DNA of 64,000 nucleotides from Bartonella sp. M0283 (GCF_016100455.1 NZ_JACFSK010000001.1:434001-498000); one strand, 5' to 3'. Shown: positions 37,669 through 47,391, counted from the first letter of the stretch. A program made the numbers and translations. The notes: generated by a model not told the origin, from the sequence alone.

Positions 37669-37887
37669 ATGGAAAATCTCACAAATTCAGAGACAATAGA
37701 TTTGAAGACAACAAAACCGTGGGAACCGTATAGTGAATTTATAACAGTCCAATGGCGAAAACTATGGCGCTATAGGGGCATATTCCCGTCATATTATTTT
37801 ATCGAAAAAGTTTATGTTGAAGTGCCAATTGCAATGTTTGATCATATTTTTATCGGGAAAAGTCAGTCAAGTCTTTCGGGATCTTAG
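37669..37887 (+). CDS. Tentative small protein, 72 residues
   Basis: An ATG-started open frame two bases after the previous one, without a good ribosome site. The product has many aromatic residues (WRKLWRYRGIFPSYYF). I recognise no family, and it could be chance or a remnant. Confidence 0.2.
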   Translation: MENLTNSETIDLKTTKPWEPYSEFITVQWRKLWRYRGIFPSYYFIEKVYVEVPIAMFDHIFIGKSQSSLSGS

Positions 37888-38082
37888 AGTTTTATTACTA
37901 AAAAGCCGCAACCGGATTTATTGACCATTTCAGGATAAAAACCGCCGCCCAAGCAGTTGCGTTATGAGCAGAGGGGCGCGACGGGGGAGCCATGTCATGT
38001 TACGGGAAAACGTCTTTAACTGGCCCGTGATTAATTCACAGTGTTTCTCATTGGCAATGTTTTAAACTTTGACCGAAAACGG

Positions 38083-38640
38083 CTAATGCCAGTCATGAAT
38101 ATGGTTTTTATCAAGAAACATCTGTTCGTCAGGTTTGGTCTTACGCCCAACAATTTTATTGCGGTGAGGAAAGCGACCGAATTTCTTGATGATGTCGCAA
38201 TGAACTTCGGCACTCTGCAACATGATTTCATTTTTTAACGCGGTAAATAGTTCTATGCTTTTTTCCTGATCGGCAATTTCTTCCGAATGTTCAAAAGGCA
38301 TGTAAAGAAAGCCGCGCAATTCGGGAGCAATTCTTTGATCGGCGTGGTTTTCAAGAGCAAGCTGGGCAGTTTTGCGCGCGTCCTTATCGCTGCAATAGGC
38401 CCTAGGGTCGTCACGGAACATGTAACGGGGAAATTGATCAAGTATGATCGTCAGAGCCAGAAGACCTTCATCGCTATCCAGCCAATGTTTCAGGCGTCCT
38501 GCAAGAGCAGCACGCCAAAGCGTCAGAAAATTCTCGCGTATAAGCGCACCGAATTGTTCATCTTGGCTGAACCATTTATCTTTCCCGGCATTGAGCCAAA
38601 AGGAAATAATCTCACTCGGTGCAATTTGCAGTTTACCCAT
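38083..38640 (-). CDS. DUF924 family protein
   Basis: A 185-residue cytoplasmic protein of the DUF924 family, helical and TPR-like. The family hallmarks are EIISFWLNAGKDKWF near the start, LALTIILDQFPRYMFRDDPRAY in the middle (in parts: LTIILDQFPR, MFRDDPRAY) and FLYMPFEHSE. The family is common in proteobacteria and its function is unknown. The conserved HCDIIKKFGRFPHRN close to the end is complete, so the gene looks intact. It is transcribed on the minus strand from 38640, away from the secreted-protein gene at 39567. Confidence 0.92.
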   Translation of the reverse strand: MGKLQIAPSEIISFWLNAGKDKWFSQDEQFGALIRENFLTLWRAALAGRLKHWLDSDEGLLALTIILDQFPRYMFRDDPRAYCSDKDARKTAQLALENHADQRIAPELRGFLYMPFEHSEEIADQEKSIELFTALKNEIMLQSAEVHCDIIKKFGRFPHRNKIVGRKTKPDEQMFLDKNHIHDWH

Positions 38641-39566
38641 TGACGCACCCCACGAACGTTGGGTTTTATGAAAACACTGTATTGTGAATTCTTTTATTAT
38701 GCATCGAATTTTCTTAAATTAAAAGGCAATAAAACGCGTTTTATTAGGATATTTCCTTTTTATCCATGGTTAATTAACAATTTATAATAATTATAGATGC
38801 CGTCATATAGCTTATCGCCGGTGCGTAGACTTATTGAAACAATAATTTAGGTCTATTACTCCAATTGACCCCGCTTTTTCGTGAAGGAGGTAAATATCGA
38901 TAAAGAGGGGTTGAAATTATTAGTTTCAGCTTTTTTAATGAAATCCTGCCGACGCATTTCAATTTCACAAGCATTTTGCTTCTCGATTATAATAAACGCG
39001 ACCAAATCGATATTTTTCTTAATTTCGTTTCTTGGATTTTTTCTGGGTTTACAACGAAATGGCATGATCATTCATGACTTCACATGAGAAATTCCGATAA
39101 AATCCATAATCGAGCCGGTTTTAACGGTTAGAAAGACGGGGGTTTTTGATAAAAAAGAATTTTTCAAGCAGAACAACCGCTTCAAGCTTGAAGGTGACAA
39201 TGCGTCTATCGGGTTATCCGGCTTGAAGGTTTAAAAAACAACGAAAGATAGAAAAACGTTTTGAAATTATTTCCGAACTTTTAACCGGAAAAAAGCGCAA
39301 ACGCAAAAAACATGAGCGAAAGAAATACCCGCCGGTTGATATAATGTCATGTTTTTTTGATATGTAACTATCGGAAATATAAAGTGTTTTTATACGATAT
39401 CACGGTTTCGTGAACACCCCACAGAGATGTGACTGGCATCATTGTCCAAGCGTTCTTAACTCAATTTCATAAAAGGGATTTCGAAAAGATGGTCGAAACA
39501 ATCCCGAAATCGGAAAACCTGTTTTCAGATGGCAGTTTTCCGAAAAAAGAAGAAGGAGAGTTTATT
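38641..39566. other. Divergent intergenic region
   Basis: 926 AT-rich bases with promoters of both neighbours. A perfect AAGGAGGT ribosome-site-like sequence at 38884-38891 is not followed by a usable ATG. No gene or RNA could be supported. Confidence 0.45.
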
Positions 39567-39869
39567 ATGAAAAGATTAATGCTTGTTGCTGCTGCTTTGC
39601 TATTAGGTGCTAGCAGTGCTTTCGCTGGTAACGGTTTTGGCGATGGTAGCCGGGTTAACCACTATGTCATCGGTCATTCCGGCAATGTTCCGAGTGACCA
39701 ATTCAAAGGTAATGGTACAGATAAAGCCTACTTCTATCGTGGCGATGGTTCGGTTGAGGACTCCTACTATCCGGGGCGTCATCTGAACTCTCCTGTTTCC
39801 CGGCATGGTGTGAGTGATCAGGAAATGCATAATTTTGGTGATGGTTCGCCAGTAAATCATAATATGTAA
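39567..39869 (+). CDS. Small secreted protein with repeated GDGSxVNH motif
   Basis: A 100-residue exported protein. Residues 1-20 form a clear signal peptide (KRLMLVAAALLLGASSAFA). The mature part of 80 residues is polar and rich in Gly, Asp, Asn, His and Ser. FGDGSRVNH occurs at residues 24-32 and FGDGSPVNH at 90-98, almost at the two ends, with a third related RGDGSVED near 58-65. I recognise no family. Asp/Asn/Gly loops of this kind can bind calcium, but that is only a guess. GAAGGAGAG just before ATG 39567 decides the start; the frame is open upstream to 39429. A very good terminator follows, so it is a monocistronic unit. Confidence 0.8.
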   Translation: MKRLMLVAAALLLGASSAFAGNGFGDGSRVNHYVIGHSGNVPSDQFKGNGTDKAYFYRGDGSVEDSYYPGRHLNSPVSRHGVSDQEMHNFGDGSPVNHNM

Positions 39870-39892
39870 TTTCATCATCGTTACGATTTTTG

Positions 39893-39922
39893 AAAACCCG
39901 GAGGGGCTCCCTCCGGGTTTTT
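39893..39922 (+). terminator. Rho-independent terminator of the small secreted-protein gene
   Basis: Perfect 13-bp stem AAAACCCGGAGGG / CCCTCCGGGTTTT with a GCT loop. It begins 24 bases after the stop. Confidence 0.93.
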
Positions 39923-39991
39923 GTTTGCGGTTTTTTTATTTGGCCGTTAAAACATACCAAAATATTGATAGACGAACGGGAGATCTAAAAA

Positions 39992-40954
39992 ATGCCGAAA
40001 GTTCTGATATTGGGAGCAGGTGGTATCGGCGGCTATTTTGGTGGTCGTCTGGTAGAAGCGGGAAAAGACGTTACTTTTCTGGTTCGCCCGAAAAGACAAC
40101 ATATACTTGCCGAGCATGGCTTGCGTATTGAAAGTCCGGCCGGTAATGTGACCGAGCAGGTCAATACCGTTACGGATGAAGAACTTACCGTTCAAATCGC
40201 ACAAGGCAAAGTATATGACTATGTCTTTCTCACGGCAAAAGCCTATGATCTTGATAGTGCAATCAACTCGATACGCCCTGCTATGGGCAAAAACACCGTT
40301 CTTATACCAGCCTTGAATGGCTTGGCTCACATTGATCGTTTAAATAACGAATTCGATCATAATAATGTCATGGCGGGTTCGGTTATCATTCAATCAACAC
40401 TCACAGCAGATGGAGTTGTGTTGCACTTGAATGAGGATGCATTTGGTGTTTTCGGTCCTCAACAAGGTGGAGAAGACCAGCGTGCAGCGCTTTTTGCGAG
40501 CCTATTCGACAAAGCCAAAGGGGTGGATGTGCGTGCGGTACCGGATGCCATGCAGCGCATGTGGGACAAGTGGGTCCGCCTTGCTACGCTTGCCGGAATG
40601 ACGTGTTTGATGCGGGCCAATGTCGGTGAAATCAACCGTGCTCCGGGCGGACAAGAAGCCATGATGGATTTTCTGAACAAAAATAGCCAGATAGCAAAGG
40701 CTGCCGGCTTTCCTCTTCACGAGGGGGCGAGCAACAATATTGGTATTTTTTTCAAAGATACCCATTCTTTGGCAACCGCATCCATGTTGCGCGATATTGA
40801 AGCCGGCCACCGGACAGAAGGTGATCACATTCTGGGTGATCTGTTAAATCGCGCCCAGCATTTCGGTATCAACCATCCTCTTCTTTCCTTGGCTTATACC
40901 AATGTCAAAGCCTATGAAGAGCGGCGTTTATCTGGCCGTGACCAAAAAAAATAG
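39992..40954 (+). CDS. Ketopantoate reductase (ApbA/PanE) family protein
   Basis: A 320-residue NADPH-dependent reductase. The N-terminal Rossmann domain begins ILGAGGIGGYFGGRLVEAG; the helical C-terminal domain has a conserved Lys near MQRMWDKWVRLATLAGMTCLM (in parts: MWDKWVRL, AGMTCLM) and ends with HPLLSLAYTNVKAYEERR. PanE reduces 2-dehydropantoate to pantoate in coenzyme A synthesis, but the family has many paralogues with other 2-oxoacid substrates. No panB or panC is adjacent, so the biosynthetic role is not certain. GGGAGA precedes the ATG. No terminator is evident after it. Confidence 0.88.
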   Translation: MPKVLILGAGGIGGYFGGRLVEAGKDVTFLVRPKRQHILAEHGLRIESPAGNVTEQVNTVTDEELTVQIAQGKVYDYVFLTAKAYDLDSAINSIRPAMGKNTVLIPALNGLAHIDRLNNEFDHNNVMAGSVIIQSTLTADGVVLHLNEDAFGVFGPQQGGEDQRAALFASLFDKAKGVDVRAVPDAMQRMWDKWVRLATLAGMTCLMRANVGEINRAPGGQEAMMDFLNKNSQIAKAAGFPLHEGASNNIGIFFKDTHSLATASMLRDIEAGHRTEGDHILGDLLNRAQHFGINHPLLSLAYTNVKAYEERRLSGRDQKK

Positions 40955-41367
40955 CAAATATGAAAGTCACCAAAAATAAAAGCTGAAGATTGGTGGCGTT
41001 TCTATTCAGGATAAAAGGTCCGAAAATTGTTGTCGACTTTTGCAATGCCAAAGGTGATTGCTTTTAGTCGTCCACTAATATCTCTTTTCCGGTTGCCGAA
41101 AATTGCTCCAATTCGAAATTGCTTCAATTCGGAAATACTGGACAGGGCCGCATTTTAACCGGTGACAAGATTATCGACCGAAGGGTGCTTTTTCGAAGTT
41201 TGAAACCGCGGCTATGCGAAACTGAAAAATGCCTTCAGGAAAAACATAAAAGCCGCCATGTCGGCGAAAAACAAGTGGAATTCCAGAGACAAAAACAGGT
41301 GAAGGGCAGCAAAAAAGGAGTAGGCAACAAACGGCTACTCCTTTTAACTTCAATCTGTTGTCAAATA
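40955..41367. other. Intergenic stretch between convergent genes
   Basis: Contains the DUF2218-gene terminator at its right end. Otherwise nothing recognised. Confidence 0.45.
41311..41345 (-). terminator. Rho-independent terminator of the DUF2218 gene
   Basis: Perfect 11-bp stem AAAAGGAGTAG / CTACTCCTTTT with an 11-base loop. Six A residues on the plus strand at 41311-41316 give the T tract on the minus strand. It starts about 23 bases past the stop. Confidence 0.85.
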
Positions 41368-41670
41368 TCAGGGCAAGGTTTCACGATGCCAGTCGATTGA
41401 AAGCTGCTCTTTGAATGCAAAGCGTAAAATATGTTGGTCAAAAATACCTTCGATCTTGATTGCTTCAAATTCGTTAGGTGTTGTGATCTGCACTACCAGC
41501 GACGCTTTTTCAGCAAACATATCAACAGTCACATCATCCGAAAAAGGAATATGGGCTTCCTTTTCCGAAAATGTCGAATCGGGAAATTTATGACTCCAAT
41601 GTTTTGCAAGTTGTTGGAGATATTTGCTGGCATTCTCGGTTTCGATCATTGCGCGGGAACGGATTGTCAT
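41368..41670 (-). CDS. DUF2218 domain-containing protein
   Basis: A 100-residue cytoplasmic protein of the DUF2218 family. It begins MTIRSRAMIETENASKYLQQL, with the family's HWSHKF shortly after, and ends ILRFAFKEQLSIDWHR. The family has an alpha/beta fold and is often found near iron-uptake genes, but none is adjacent here and the function is unknown. I chose ATG 41670 because GAAGGA lies about 6 bases upstream on the minus strand; an upstream ATG at 41709 adds 13 residues that are not family-like. Confidence 0.9.
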   Translation of the reverse strand: MTIRSRAMIETENASKYLQQLAKHWSHKFPDSTFSEKEAHIPFSDDVTVDMFAEKASLVVQITTPNEFEAIKIEGIFDQHILRFAFKEQLSIDWHRETLP

Positions 41671-41963
41671 TGTGTGGTCCTTCAATTTCGCTTGTCGGTA
41701 ATGATGCATAGATAGGAATTCTAACCGGATTGAGCTATAGGCTTTCTCAAAAAAACAACCCCATCACTATCAAGCCGATTGCCTGATATCCGCGCTAACA
41801 TGAGAAAGACACCGGCCTTTACGCTTGTCTTAAAAGCAGAAAATCTTGAAAGCACGAAGAATAGTCGAAAAAACAAAACCGGCTCCAAGGCTTAACACCT
41901 CTTACCGGTTTTGAAAGACAAATGTGCTCCCTTTGGTCTGCACCCGTTTAAGTAATAAACGGT

Positions 41964-42587
41964 TTATTCGGCAGGCTTGAATTCTGCTTCAATAATCAGA
42001 TTGACATCGTCGCTTAACGGTCCTTCAAGTTCGTTTACTCCGAATTCGCTACGCTTGATGACTGTTTTTGCCGAAAAGCCGAGGGCCGGTTTCTTTGTTA
42101 TCGGATGGGAAGCGATCGTACCGTTCAAGGTGACATCAAGTACAACGGGCTTGGTCACACCATGAAACGTCAGATTGCCGGTAACCTGACCGGTTTTTTC
42201 ACCTGTCAATTTGATTGCTGTAGATTGGAAAGTAATAGTCGAGAATTTTTCTGCATCAAAAAACATCTCGCCAGCAATCTCTTCGTTAAAATCATTGGGC
42301 GTTTTGGGATAATTTGTATCAACCGATTTCGGATCAATCGTAACGTGCAAAACCGATTTTTCGACATCGTTGGCATCAAGATCGAGTTTTGCTTCGATTT
42401 TGTCAAAACGACCATAATAATTGGAAAGGCCGAAATGTTTGATGCTCCACAACAGATTTGTGTGGGCATCATCCGATACATAAGCACCCGTCGGAATATC
42501 AAGCTTTGCTGCCTCAGCTCCAAAAGTTCCGAAAAAAACACTTGGAACTGTCATCATAACAGCAATGATTGTTTTCTTGATAAACAT
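41964..42587 (-). CDS. YceI family periplasmic protein
   Basis: A 207-residue exported protein. Residues 1-25 are a signal peptide (FIKKTIIAVMMTVPSVFF, cleavage near GAEA). The rest is one YceI domain, a lipocalin-like barrel that binds long isoprenoid-type lipids: TNLLWSIKHFGLSNYYGRF, TFQSTAIKLTGEKTGQVTGNLTFHGVTKPVVLDV (in parts: FHGVTKPVVLDV) and KRSEFGVNE are family motifs. Members are implicated in pH, osmotic and lipid-peroxide stress. CGGAG upstream of ATG 42587 supports this start; a longer frame to 42683 would hide the signal peptide. A weak stem CAAAACCGG / CCGGTTTTG at 41874-41913 may end its transcript. Confidence 0.93.
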   Translation of the reverse strand: MFIKKTIIAVMMTVPSVFFGTFGAEAAKLDIPTGAYVSDDAHTNLLWSIKHFGLSNYYGRFDKIEAKLDLDANDVEKSVLHVTIDPKSVDTNYPKTPNDFNEEIAGEMFFDAEKFSTITFQSTAIKLTGEKTGQVTGNLTFHGVTKPVVLDVTLNGTIASHPITKKPALGFSAKTVIKRSEFGVNELEGPLSDDVNLIIEAEFKPAE

Positions 42588-43365
42588 AGTCTCGTCTCCG
42601 TAAATGTGAAATGTCTTATTCCAGATATTCAAATATTTAGATATTCTAGCGTTTTTGAAATAAGTGGGAAGTGTCGACAACAAAGACAGAATGTTAACAG
42701 ATCATTGACAACATGAATACCTTATCAGCATATTTATTTTCGCTTCGGATTATAATCATAAATCAGAAAAAATAATGTAGTGAAATAAAATTCGTCTTGA
42801 ATTGTATTTATTATAAATAATCTCATAACGGAGATATTTTTTTGAGTGGTGAAAAAGAAAAAAGAGATAATAAAAAAAATTATAAAAATAATTGAATTGT
42901 TAATTTAAAATCGATTTATCATTTGAATTATGAAAAAATTTTTTTGTAAATTTTTTCATTGAAAAGAAAATTGATCTTAGGCTGTATTTTAGTTTGAGAT
43001 CGGCTTTCCCGATATCATTTGTAACAATGTCCTATGTCGGAAAAAATACCGCGCTTGACGAGGTCGTTAAGCATGAAAAGCCCATGCCATTCGAGGAAGT
43101 GATTTTTTGGTAAACAATTTTCTCCGCTTAAGCGATGAAGGAAATCATGCAGGCACCATTGGGGCTGTCGTTTTATTCTTCAGGAAATTTAACAGATAAA
43201 GGAAATTATCTTTTCAAGAGAAGCTGTTAACCTTTTCCGGATTGTCTGTAAAAGCCCCTTGCGTTTTCACTCTTATGTTTCCATATAGGATTTGTTTGAG
43301 GACTATTAGTCCTGAACCGGTAAACGCCAAGAGCCTTTTTGAGGCTGCTTAAAAGAGGAAATAGA
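42588..43365. other. Divergent intergenic region
   Basis: 778 bases with a very AT-rich stretch (about 42720-42960). Just upstream of the DUF475 gene there are two small hairpins, AGGACT / AGTCCT at 43299-43313 and AGCCT / AGGCT near 43332. I do not see the conserved core of a yybP-ykoY manganese riboswitch. Confidence 0.45.
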
Positions 43366-44424
43366 ATGAGCGTTTTACGCTATTTTACCGGCGCTTTTAT
43401 TTTTACAGTTGTCGGTCTGAGCCTCGGCATGTGGCTCGGCTATGTCGAAACAGGTTCGACAAGTGGCATATTCGAATATCTGTTCATTTGCTGTGTGCTT
43501 GGTGTTCTGGAAATTTCGCTTTCATTCGATAATTCCATTATCAATGCACGTATCTTGCGTGATATGAGCCCGGTTTGGGAACATCGCTTTCTCACTTGGG
43601 GCATTGTCATTGCAGTTTTCGGGATGCGCGTTATTTTTCCATTGATTGTGGTGGCTTTTGCCGCGTGGATTAGCCCCTTGCAGGCACTGAAACTCGCCAT
43701 ATGGGAGCCGCAACATTATGCGGAAATCATGACAGATGCGCATGTTGGTATAGCCGCATTTGGTGGTACTTTTCTGTTTATGGTGGGGCTCAAATATTTC
43801 TTTGATCCGGAAAAGGATACGCACTGGATTTTATTTCTTGAAGGGCGCGCCAAAAAATATGCGTCAATCCACGGTATCCAGATTGCTATTACACTTGTTC
43901 TTGTGCTTATTTTTTCCAGCCTCGTAAAACCGGAAGATGACCATACATTTCTGGTTTCGGCAATTTATGGCTTGCTTGCATTCATCGCAGTTGAAGGCTT
44001 GGGCGTTTTGATGGATGCACGAAAACACACAATGGAAAATGTGTACAAGGGAGGTGTTGGCGCCTTTGTCTATCTTGAAGTGTTGGATGCGAGTTTTTCG
44101 TTTGATGGTGTGATCGGCGCTTTTGCGCTTTCCACCAATCTTTTTGTTATTGCAATCGGTCTCGGGATTGGTGCCTTCTATGTTCGTTCAATGACAATTC
44201 TTCTTGTCGACAGAGGGACACTTGCACAATATCGCTATCTGGAACACGGCGCTTTTTATGCCATTCTGGTTCTGGCTTTTATCATGTATTTGCAGACGAT
44301 TATTCACATACCGGAAGTCGTTACCGGCGTTATCGGAATGGTGTTCATTCTGACCGCTCTTTATTCTTCTATCCGGTTCAATCGTAATCATCCCGATTGG
44401 CATCTGAATATTCCGAAAGATTAA
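43366..44424 (+). CDS. DUF475 domain-containing (TerC-like) membrane protein
   Basis: A 352-residue inner-membrane protein with about nine helices. It belongs to the DUF475 family, a relative of TerC. The repeated acidic motif in membrane helices, LEISLSFDNSIINA (about residues 50-63) and LDASFSFDGVIGAFALS (about 240-256), is the hallmark; in TerC relatives such motifs are linked with manganese or other metal export. A direct role in metal transport is inferred. GAGG upstream decides ATG 43366; the frame is open to 43339. Confidence 0.9.
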   Translation: MSVLRYFTGAFIFTVVGLSLGMWLGYVETGSTSGIFEYLFICCVLGVLEISLSFDNSIINARILRDMSPVWEHRFLTWGIVIAVFGMRVIFPLIVVAFAAWISPLQALKLAIWEPQHYAEIMTDAHVGIAAFGGTFLFMVGLKYFFDPEKDTHWILFLEGRAKKYASIHGIQIAITLVLVLIFSSLVKPEDDHTFLVSAIYGLLAFIAVEGLGVLMDARKHTMENVYKGGVGAFVYLEVLDASFSFDGVIGAFALSTNLFVIAIGLGIGAFYVRSMTILLVDRGTLAQYRYLEHGAFYAILVLAFIMYLQTIIHIPEVVTGVIGMVFILTALYSSIRFNRNHPDWHLNIPKD

Positions 44425-44488
44425 ATACGCCGGAAAGTTTGTGCGCATTTGTGCCATTGCCAAGCTGCTTTTGGTGATCAAGGAGCGG

Positions 44489-45220
44489 TCATTTGGCTTT
44501 CGTTCGTGTCAAGCCGTTCATATAGATTTGTTGCGTTTCGCTTAAGACATCGTCCAGTCTTTTTCCGCTCATCCAGACATTTAATGTTTCTGGCGGTGTT
44601 GTCCTTTTTTCAAGGCGCTCGTCAGGCTGAAAGCTGCCGATAATTGTCGTGACGGGAATAACACCTGCCCAAATCGGGGTGGCATAATCGTTCTCGTCAT
44701 CATGAGGGCCTGACGCGCGCATTTTTGCTGCCGCGACATCAATTTTCATTTGTATCACAGATGTTGCTTTCAGCTCTTTTTGAGTGATTGCACGTATTTC
44801 GCACGTTCTTTGCGGGTAAAATCGTTCGATCATGTTGTTAAGAGCGTGATATTTTTCTTCGTCGTTTGAAACAAGCATGGCTTTGCCAAAACACATCACT
44901 GAGCGATAGTTGAGCGAATGGTGGAAAGCCGAGCGTGCAAGTACAAACCCATCAAGACGGGACACAGTAACACATACATCGCCCCCTTGCTTCAAGTGCT
45001 TTATCATTCGCGAAGCGGATGAACCGTGCCAATAAAGGGTATCACCTTCACGCCAATGCGTTATAGGGGTGCAAAAAGGCGTATTATCAATCACATAGGC
45101 GACATGCGCCAGAGCCGAGCTGTCGAGAATATGATAAATCGTTTCTTTTTTATAAGAAGCACGTTTGTAGTTCCTTTTAACGCGGTTTTTATCGGTTATG
45201 GAGAAGTCTTCGGTTGTCAT
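44489..45220 (-). CDS. Pyridoxamine 5'-phosphate oxidase family protein
   Basis: A 243-residue FMN-binding split-barrel protein. Conserved parts include LAHVAYVIDNTPFCTPITHWREGDTLYWHGS (in parts: AHVAYVIDN, DTLYWHGS), GGDVCVTVSRLDGFVLARSAFHHSLNYRSV (HHSLNYRSV) and a C-terminal TPIWAGVIPV. It is of the PNPOx-like class often paired with MocR regulators, and may act on a B6 vitamer, a flavin or a haem-like ligand. ATG 45220 is preferred because AAGGCG lies upstream; the in-frame extension to 45280 overlaps the regulator's promoter. It is divergent from a MocR gene, 45 bases away, which suggests joint control. Confidence 0.9.
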   Translation of the reverse strand: MTTEDFSITDKNRVKRNYKRASYKKETIYHILDSSALAHVAYVIDNTPFCTPITHWREGDTLYWHGSSASRMIKHLKQGGDVCVTVSRLDGFVLARSAFHHSLNYRSVMCFGKAMLVSNDEEKYHALNNMIERFYPQRTCEIRAITQKELKATSVIQMKIDVAAAKMRASGPHDDENDYATPIWAGVIPVTTIIGSFQPDERLEKRTTPPETLNVWMSGKRLDDVLSETQQIYMNGLTRTKAK

Positions 45221-45265
45221 CACATTCGCCTTGAAAAAGTTAATAAAACCCGCCAATAGTGTTCC

Positions 45266-46705
45266 ATGAAATTGGAACAAAAAAGAACCACATTAAAACA
45301 AAAAAATCAGACCAATTTTTCCGATTGGTCGGCAATGATGCCGCTTGTTCCTGAAAACGGGCGAAAGCCTGCAAGTGTCTATCGTCTTATTAGCCAAGCG
45401 ATTGATCAGAAAAAATTCGAATGTGGTGCGAAATTGCCCCCCAGTCGGGATTTGGCAAAGCGGTTTTCTATTTCCCGTGCGACGGTCGTTGCAGCTTATG
45501 AAATGTTGGCCGCCGATGGTTATATTATAACGAAACGGGGAAGCGGCAGTTTTGTCGCGTTGAATGTACCGCGCACATTCAAAGCTCGAATTTCGGTGCC
45601 GGAACGTGAACAAAAATCGGCCTATCACTTATGTGACTTGGACATACCGCTTGAAAATGACAAAGCGATGAGCCTCTTTCGCCGCCTTTTGAACAATCGC
45701 GCAGCCAAAGCGGGAATACGCCATTATAACTATACCGATCCGCGCGGTTCATTGGAACTGCGCGAGGCGCTTTCGGCTTATTTGAGGCAAGCCAGAGGCC
45801 TCAACCTTGATGCTTCACAGATTTTTATAACAAGCGGTACGCAGCAATCATTGGACCTTTGCCTGAGATGTTTTTTCCCCGATAAAGCGACAATTCTCGT
45901 CGAAGACCCGTTTTATCGGACTGCCGTTCAGGCACTGGAAGCACTCGGCAAGACATTGGAATTTTTGCCTCATGACAAATTTGGCAATGACTTGAATTTA
46001 CCACCGGCAGACGCAATTTTGCTCAACCCTTCAAGACAATTTCCTTTAGGTGGTACGATTGATCTTACACAGCGGCTTAATTTGTTAAAATGGGCAAAAG
46101 ACAATCATGCGATGATCATTGAAGATGACTATGATAGCGAAATCCGTTTTGAAGCTATGCCGATGACTGCCATTCAAGGCCTTGATGAGACCGGTTCTGT
46201 TATCTATTTCGGCACATTTTCCAAAACGCTTTTTGCCGGTCTTCAATGCGCTTATATGGTTGTACCTTCGCGCTTTTGTGAGCGTCTTATCAATTTTCGC
46301 AGTCTTGTTGATAGGCGCGCTGTGACTTTTGTTGAAGAAGCTTTGGCCGATTTTATCAATGGTGGCCATTACGCGCGGCATTTGCGCCGATCAGCCAGGA
46401 TTGTCAAAAAGAACAGGGACGCTCTCGTCAAGGGATTGGAAAGTGGAAAAGGGAAAAATCTTATGCATCTCATCCCGCCAAGACAGGGGCTTCATTTAGC
46501 CGCTCTCATTGATAAAAATATCAACGATGTGGCGTTGGAGGCCAAATTGCACAAAGCCGGTTTTGGCGGTCGCGCAATTTCGCACTATTGCCGGAATAGT
46601 CGCGAAAACGGCCTGATTATGGGATATTGCGGATTTTCACCCGAACTTTATGAACAAGCAGGTGAGGCCATTTCTCATATAATTGCCAATAAAGTAAAAA
46701 TATAA
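45266..46705 (+). CDS. MocR/PdxR-type transcriptional regulator
   Basis: A 479-residue fusion of a GntR winged helix and a fold-type I aminotransferase domain. The N-terminal wHTH (about residues 35-105) shows KLPPSRDLAKRFSISRATVVAAYEML and GSGSFVA (in parts: LPPSRDLAKRF, SRATVVAAYEML). The PLP-domain has EDDYDSEIRFE and the PLP-lysine in FGTFSKTL, Lys320. MocR-type proteins sense PLP or a PLP-ligand adduct and control neighbouring genes. Here the divergent PNPOx-like gene is the obvious target. The 45-base gap between the two starts must contain the operator. Confidence 0.93.
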   Translation: MKLEQKRTTLKQKNQTNFSDWSAMMPLVPENGRKPASVYRLISQAIDQKKFECGAKLPPSRDLAKRFSISRATVVAAYEMLAADGYIITKRGSGSFVALNVPRTFKARISVPEREQKSAYHLCDLDIPLENDKAMSLFRRLLNNRAAKAGIRHYNYTDPRGSLELREALSAYLRQARGLNLDASQIFITSGTQQSLDLCLRCFFPDKATILVEDPFYRTAVQALEALGKTLEFLPHDKFGNDLNLPPADAILLNPSRQFPLGGTIDLTQRLNLLKWAKDNHAMIIEDDYDSEIRFEAMPMTAIQGLDETGSVIYFGTFSKTLFAGLQCAYMVVPSRFCERLINFRSLVDRRAVTFVEEALADFINGGHYARHLRRSARIVKKNRDALVKGLESGKGKNLMHLIPPRQGLHLAALIDKNINDVALEAKLHKAGFGGRAISHYCRNSRENGLIMGYCGFSPELYEQAGEAISHIIANKVKI

Positions 46706-47391
46706 GTTTTATAATTTATAAAACTATTTATGTGTTTTTATTTATTATTTTTAATATAAATATTATTTATTTTAAATTTTGAAATATTTATTATCAGTTA
46801 TGATAATGAATTGGAAAAATGGAAATTCTTACATTATATTAAAAATGATATCCCTAAAATATAGTTTTTAAAAAAAGTCGAGAACGAGAGATCAATTTTG
46901 TATTGGCAAAACAAATATAGTTCGACGAGTGAGCGTTCCAACCTTGCTTTTTGGTGCGTTGGTTTTGGATTGGTTTTTTAATTGAAAGGTGTTTCTCAAG
47001 CCTCTATTTGGGTTTAGTGGCCATTTTTAAAAGCGGGCTTGCAATAATAAAGTTACATTAATTTACGCCTTGGCGGAGTGCCACACTAGGCCTCAGAGGA
47101 GGGGCTTATGAAATATAAATCGAGAGATAGAATACTATCTTTCACTTGAAAATCTGATTGCAGTTTACCTGTTCCGGTTGAAAGAAAAACGCTTATTATA
47201 GCCGTTTTGGAACATAAAATACTTATAATAAATGGCGCAGTCTTGGACGGATATCTCTTTTTAAAAGGTTATCGAACCGGAAAGAGTTCCAATATTATCA
47301 GTGAATATTCAAGCGCAAGACTTTTAACTTTAAATACTATTGGATAGATCGTTATTAAGCGTTTTTGTAAATAATGGCGGGTTTTGAATAG
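46706..47391. other. AT-rich intergenic stretch
   Basis: 686 bases with a very AT-rich left half. An AT-only hairpin AGTTTTAT / ATAAAACT (46705-46725) overlaps the MocR stop and may end its transcript. Nothing else is recognised. Confidence 0.45.

Larger units (their letters stand above)
36997..38082. other. Long gap with only doubtful small genes
   Basis: Holds the terminator at 37034-37066 and two tentative small open frames at 37337-37666 and 37669-37887. The rest is AT-rich with no signal. Confidence 0.45.

Noticed and set aside
38884..38891. Perfect AAGGAGGT ribosome-site-like sequence
   Set aside because: No ATG, GTG or TTG at suitable distance opens a plausible frame downstream; taken as chance.
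42105..42716. 203-codon plus-strand open frame
   Set aside because: It is antisense to the YceI gene, whose signal peptide and family motifs are clear. The product is Cys/Asn/Ile-rich without any domain look.
43200..43365. Possible yybP-ykoY manganese riboswitch before the TerC-like DUF475 gene
   Set aside because: Related transporters use it, but only two short unrelated hairpins are visible and the conserved riboswitch core is missing.
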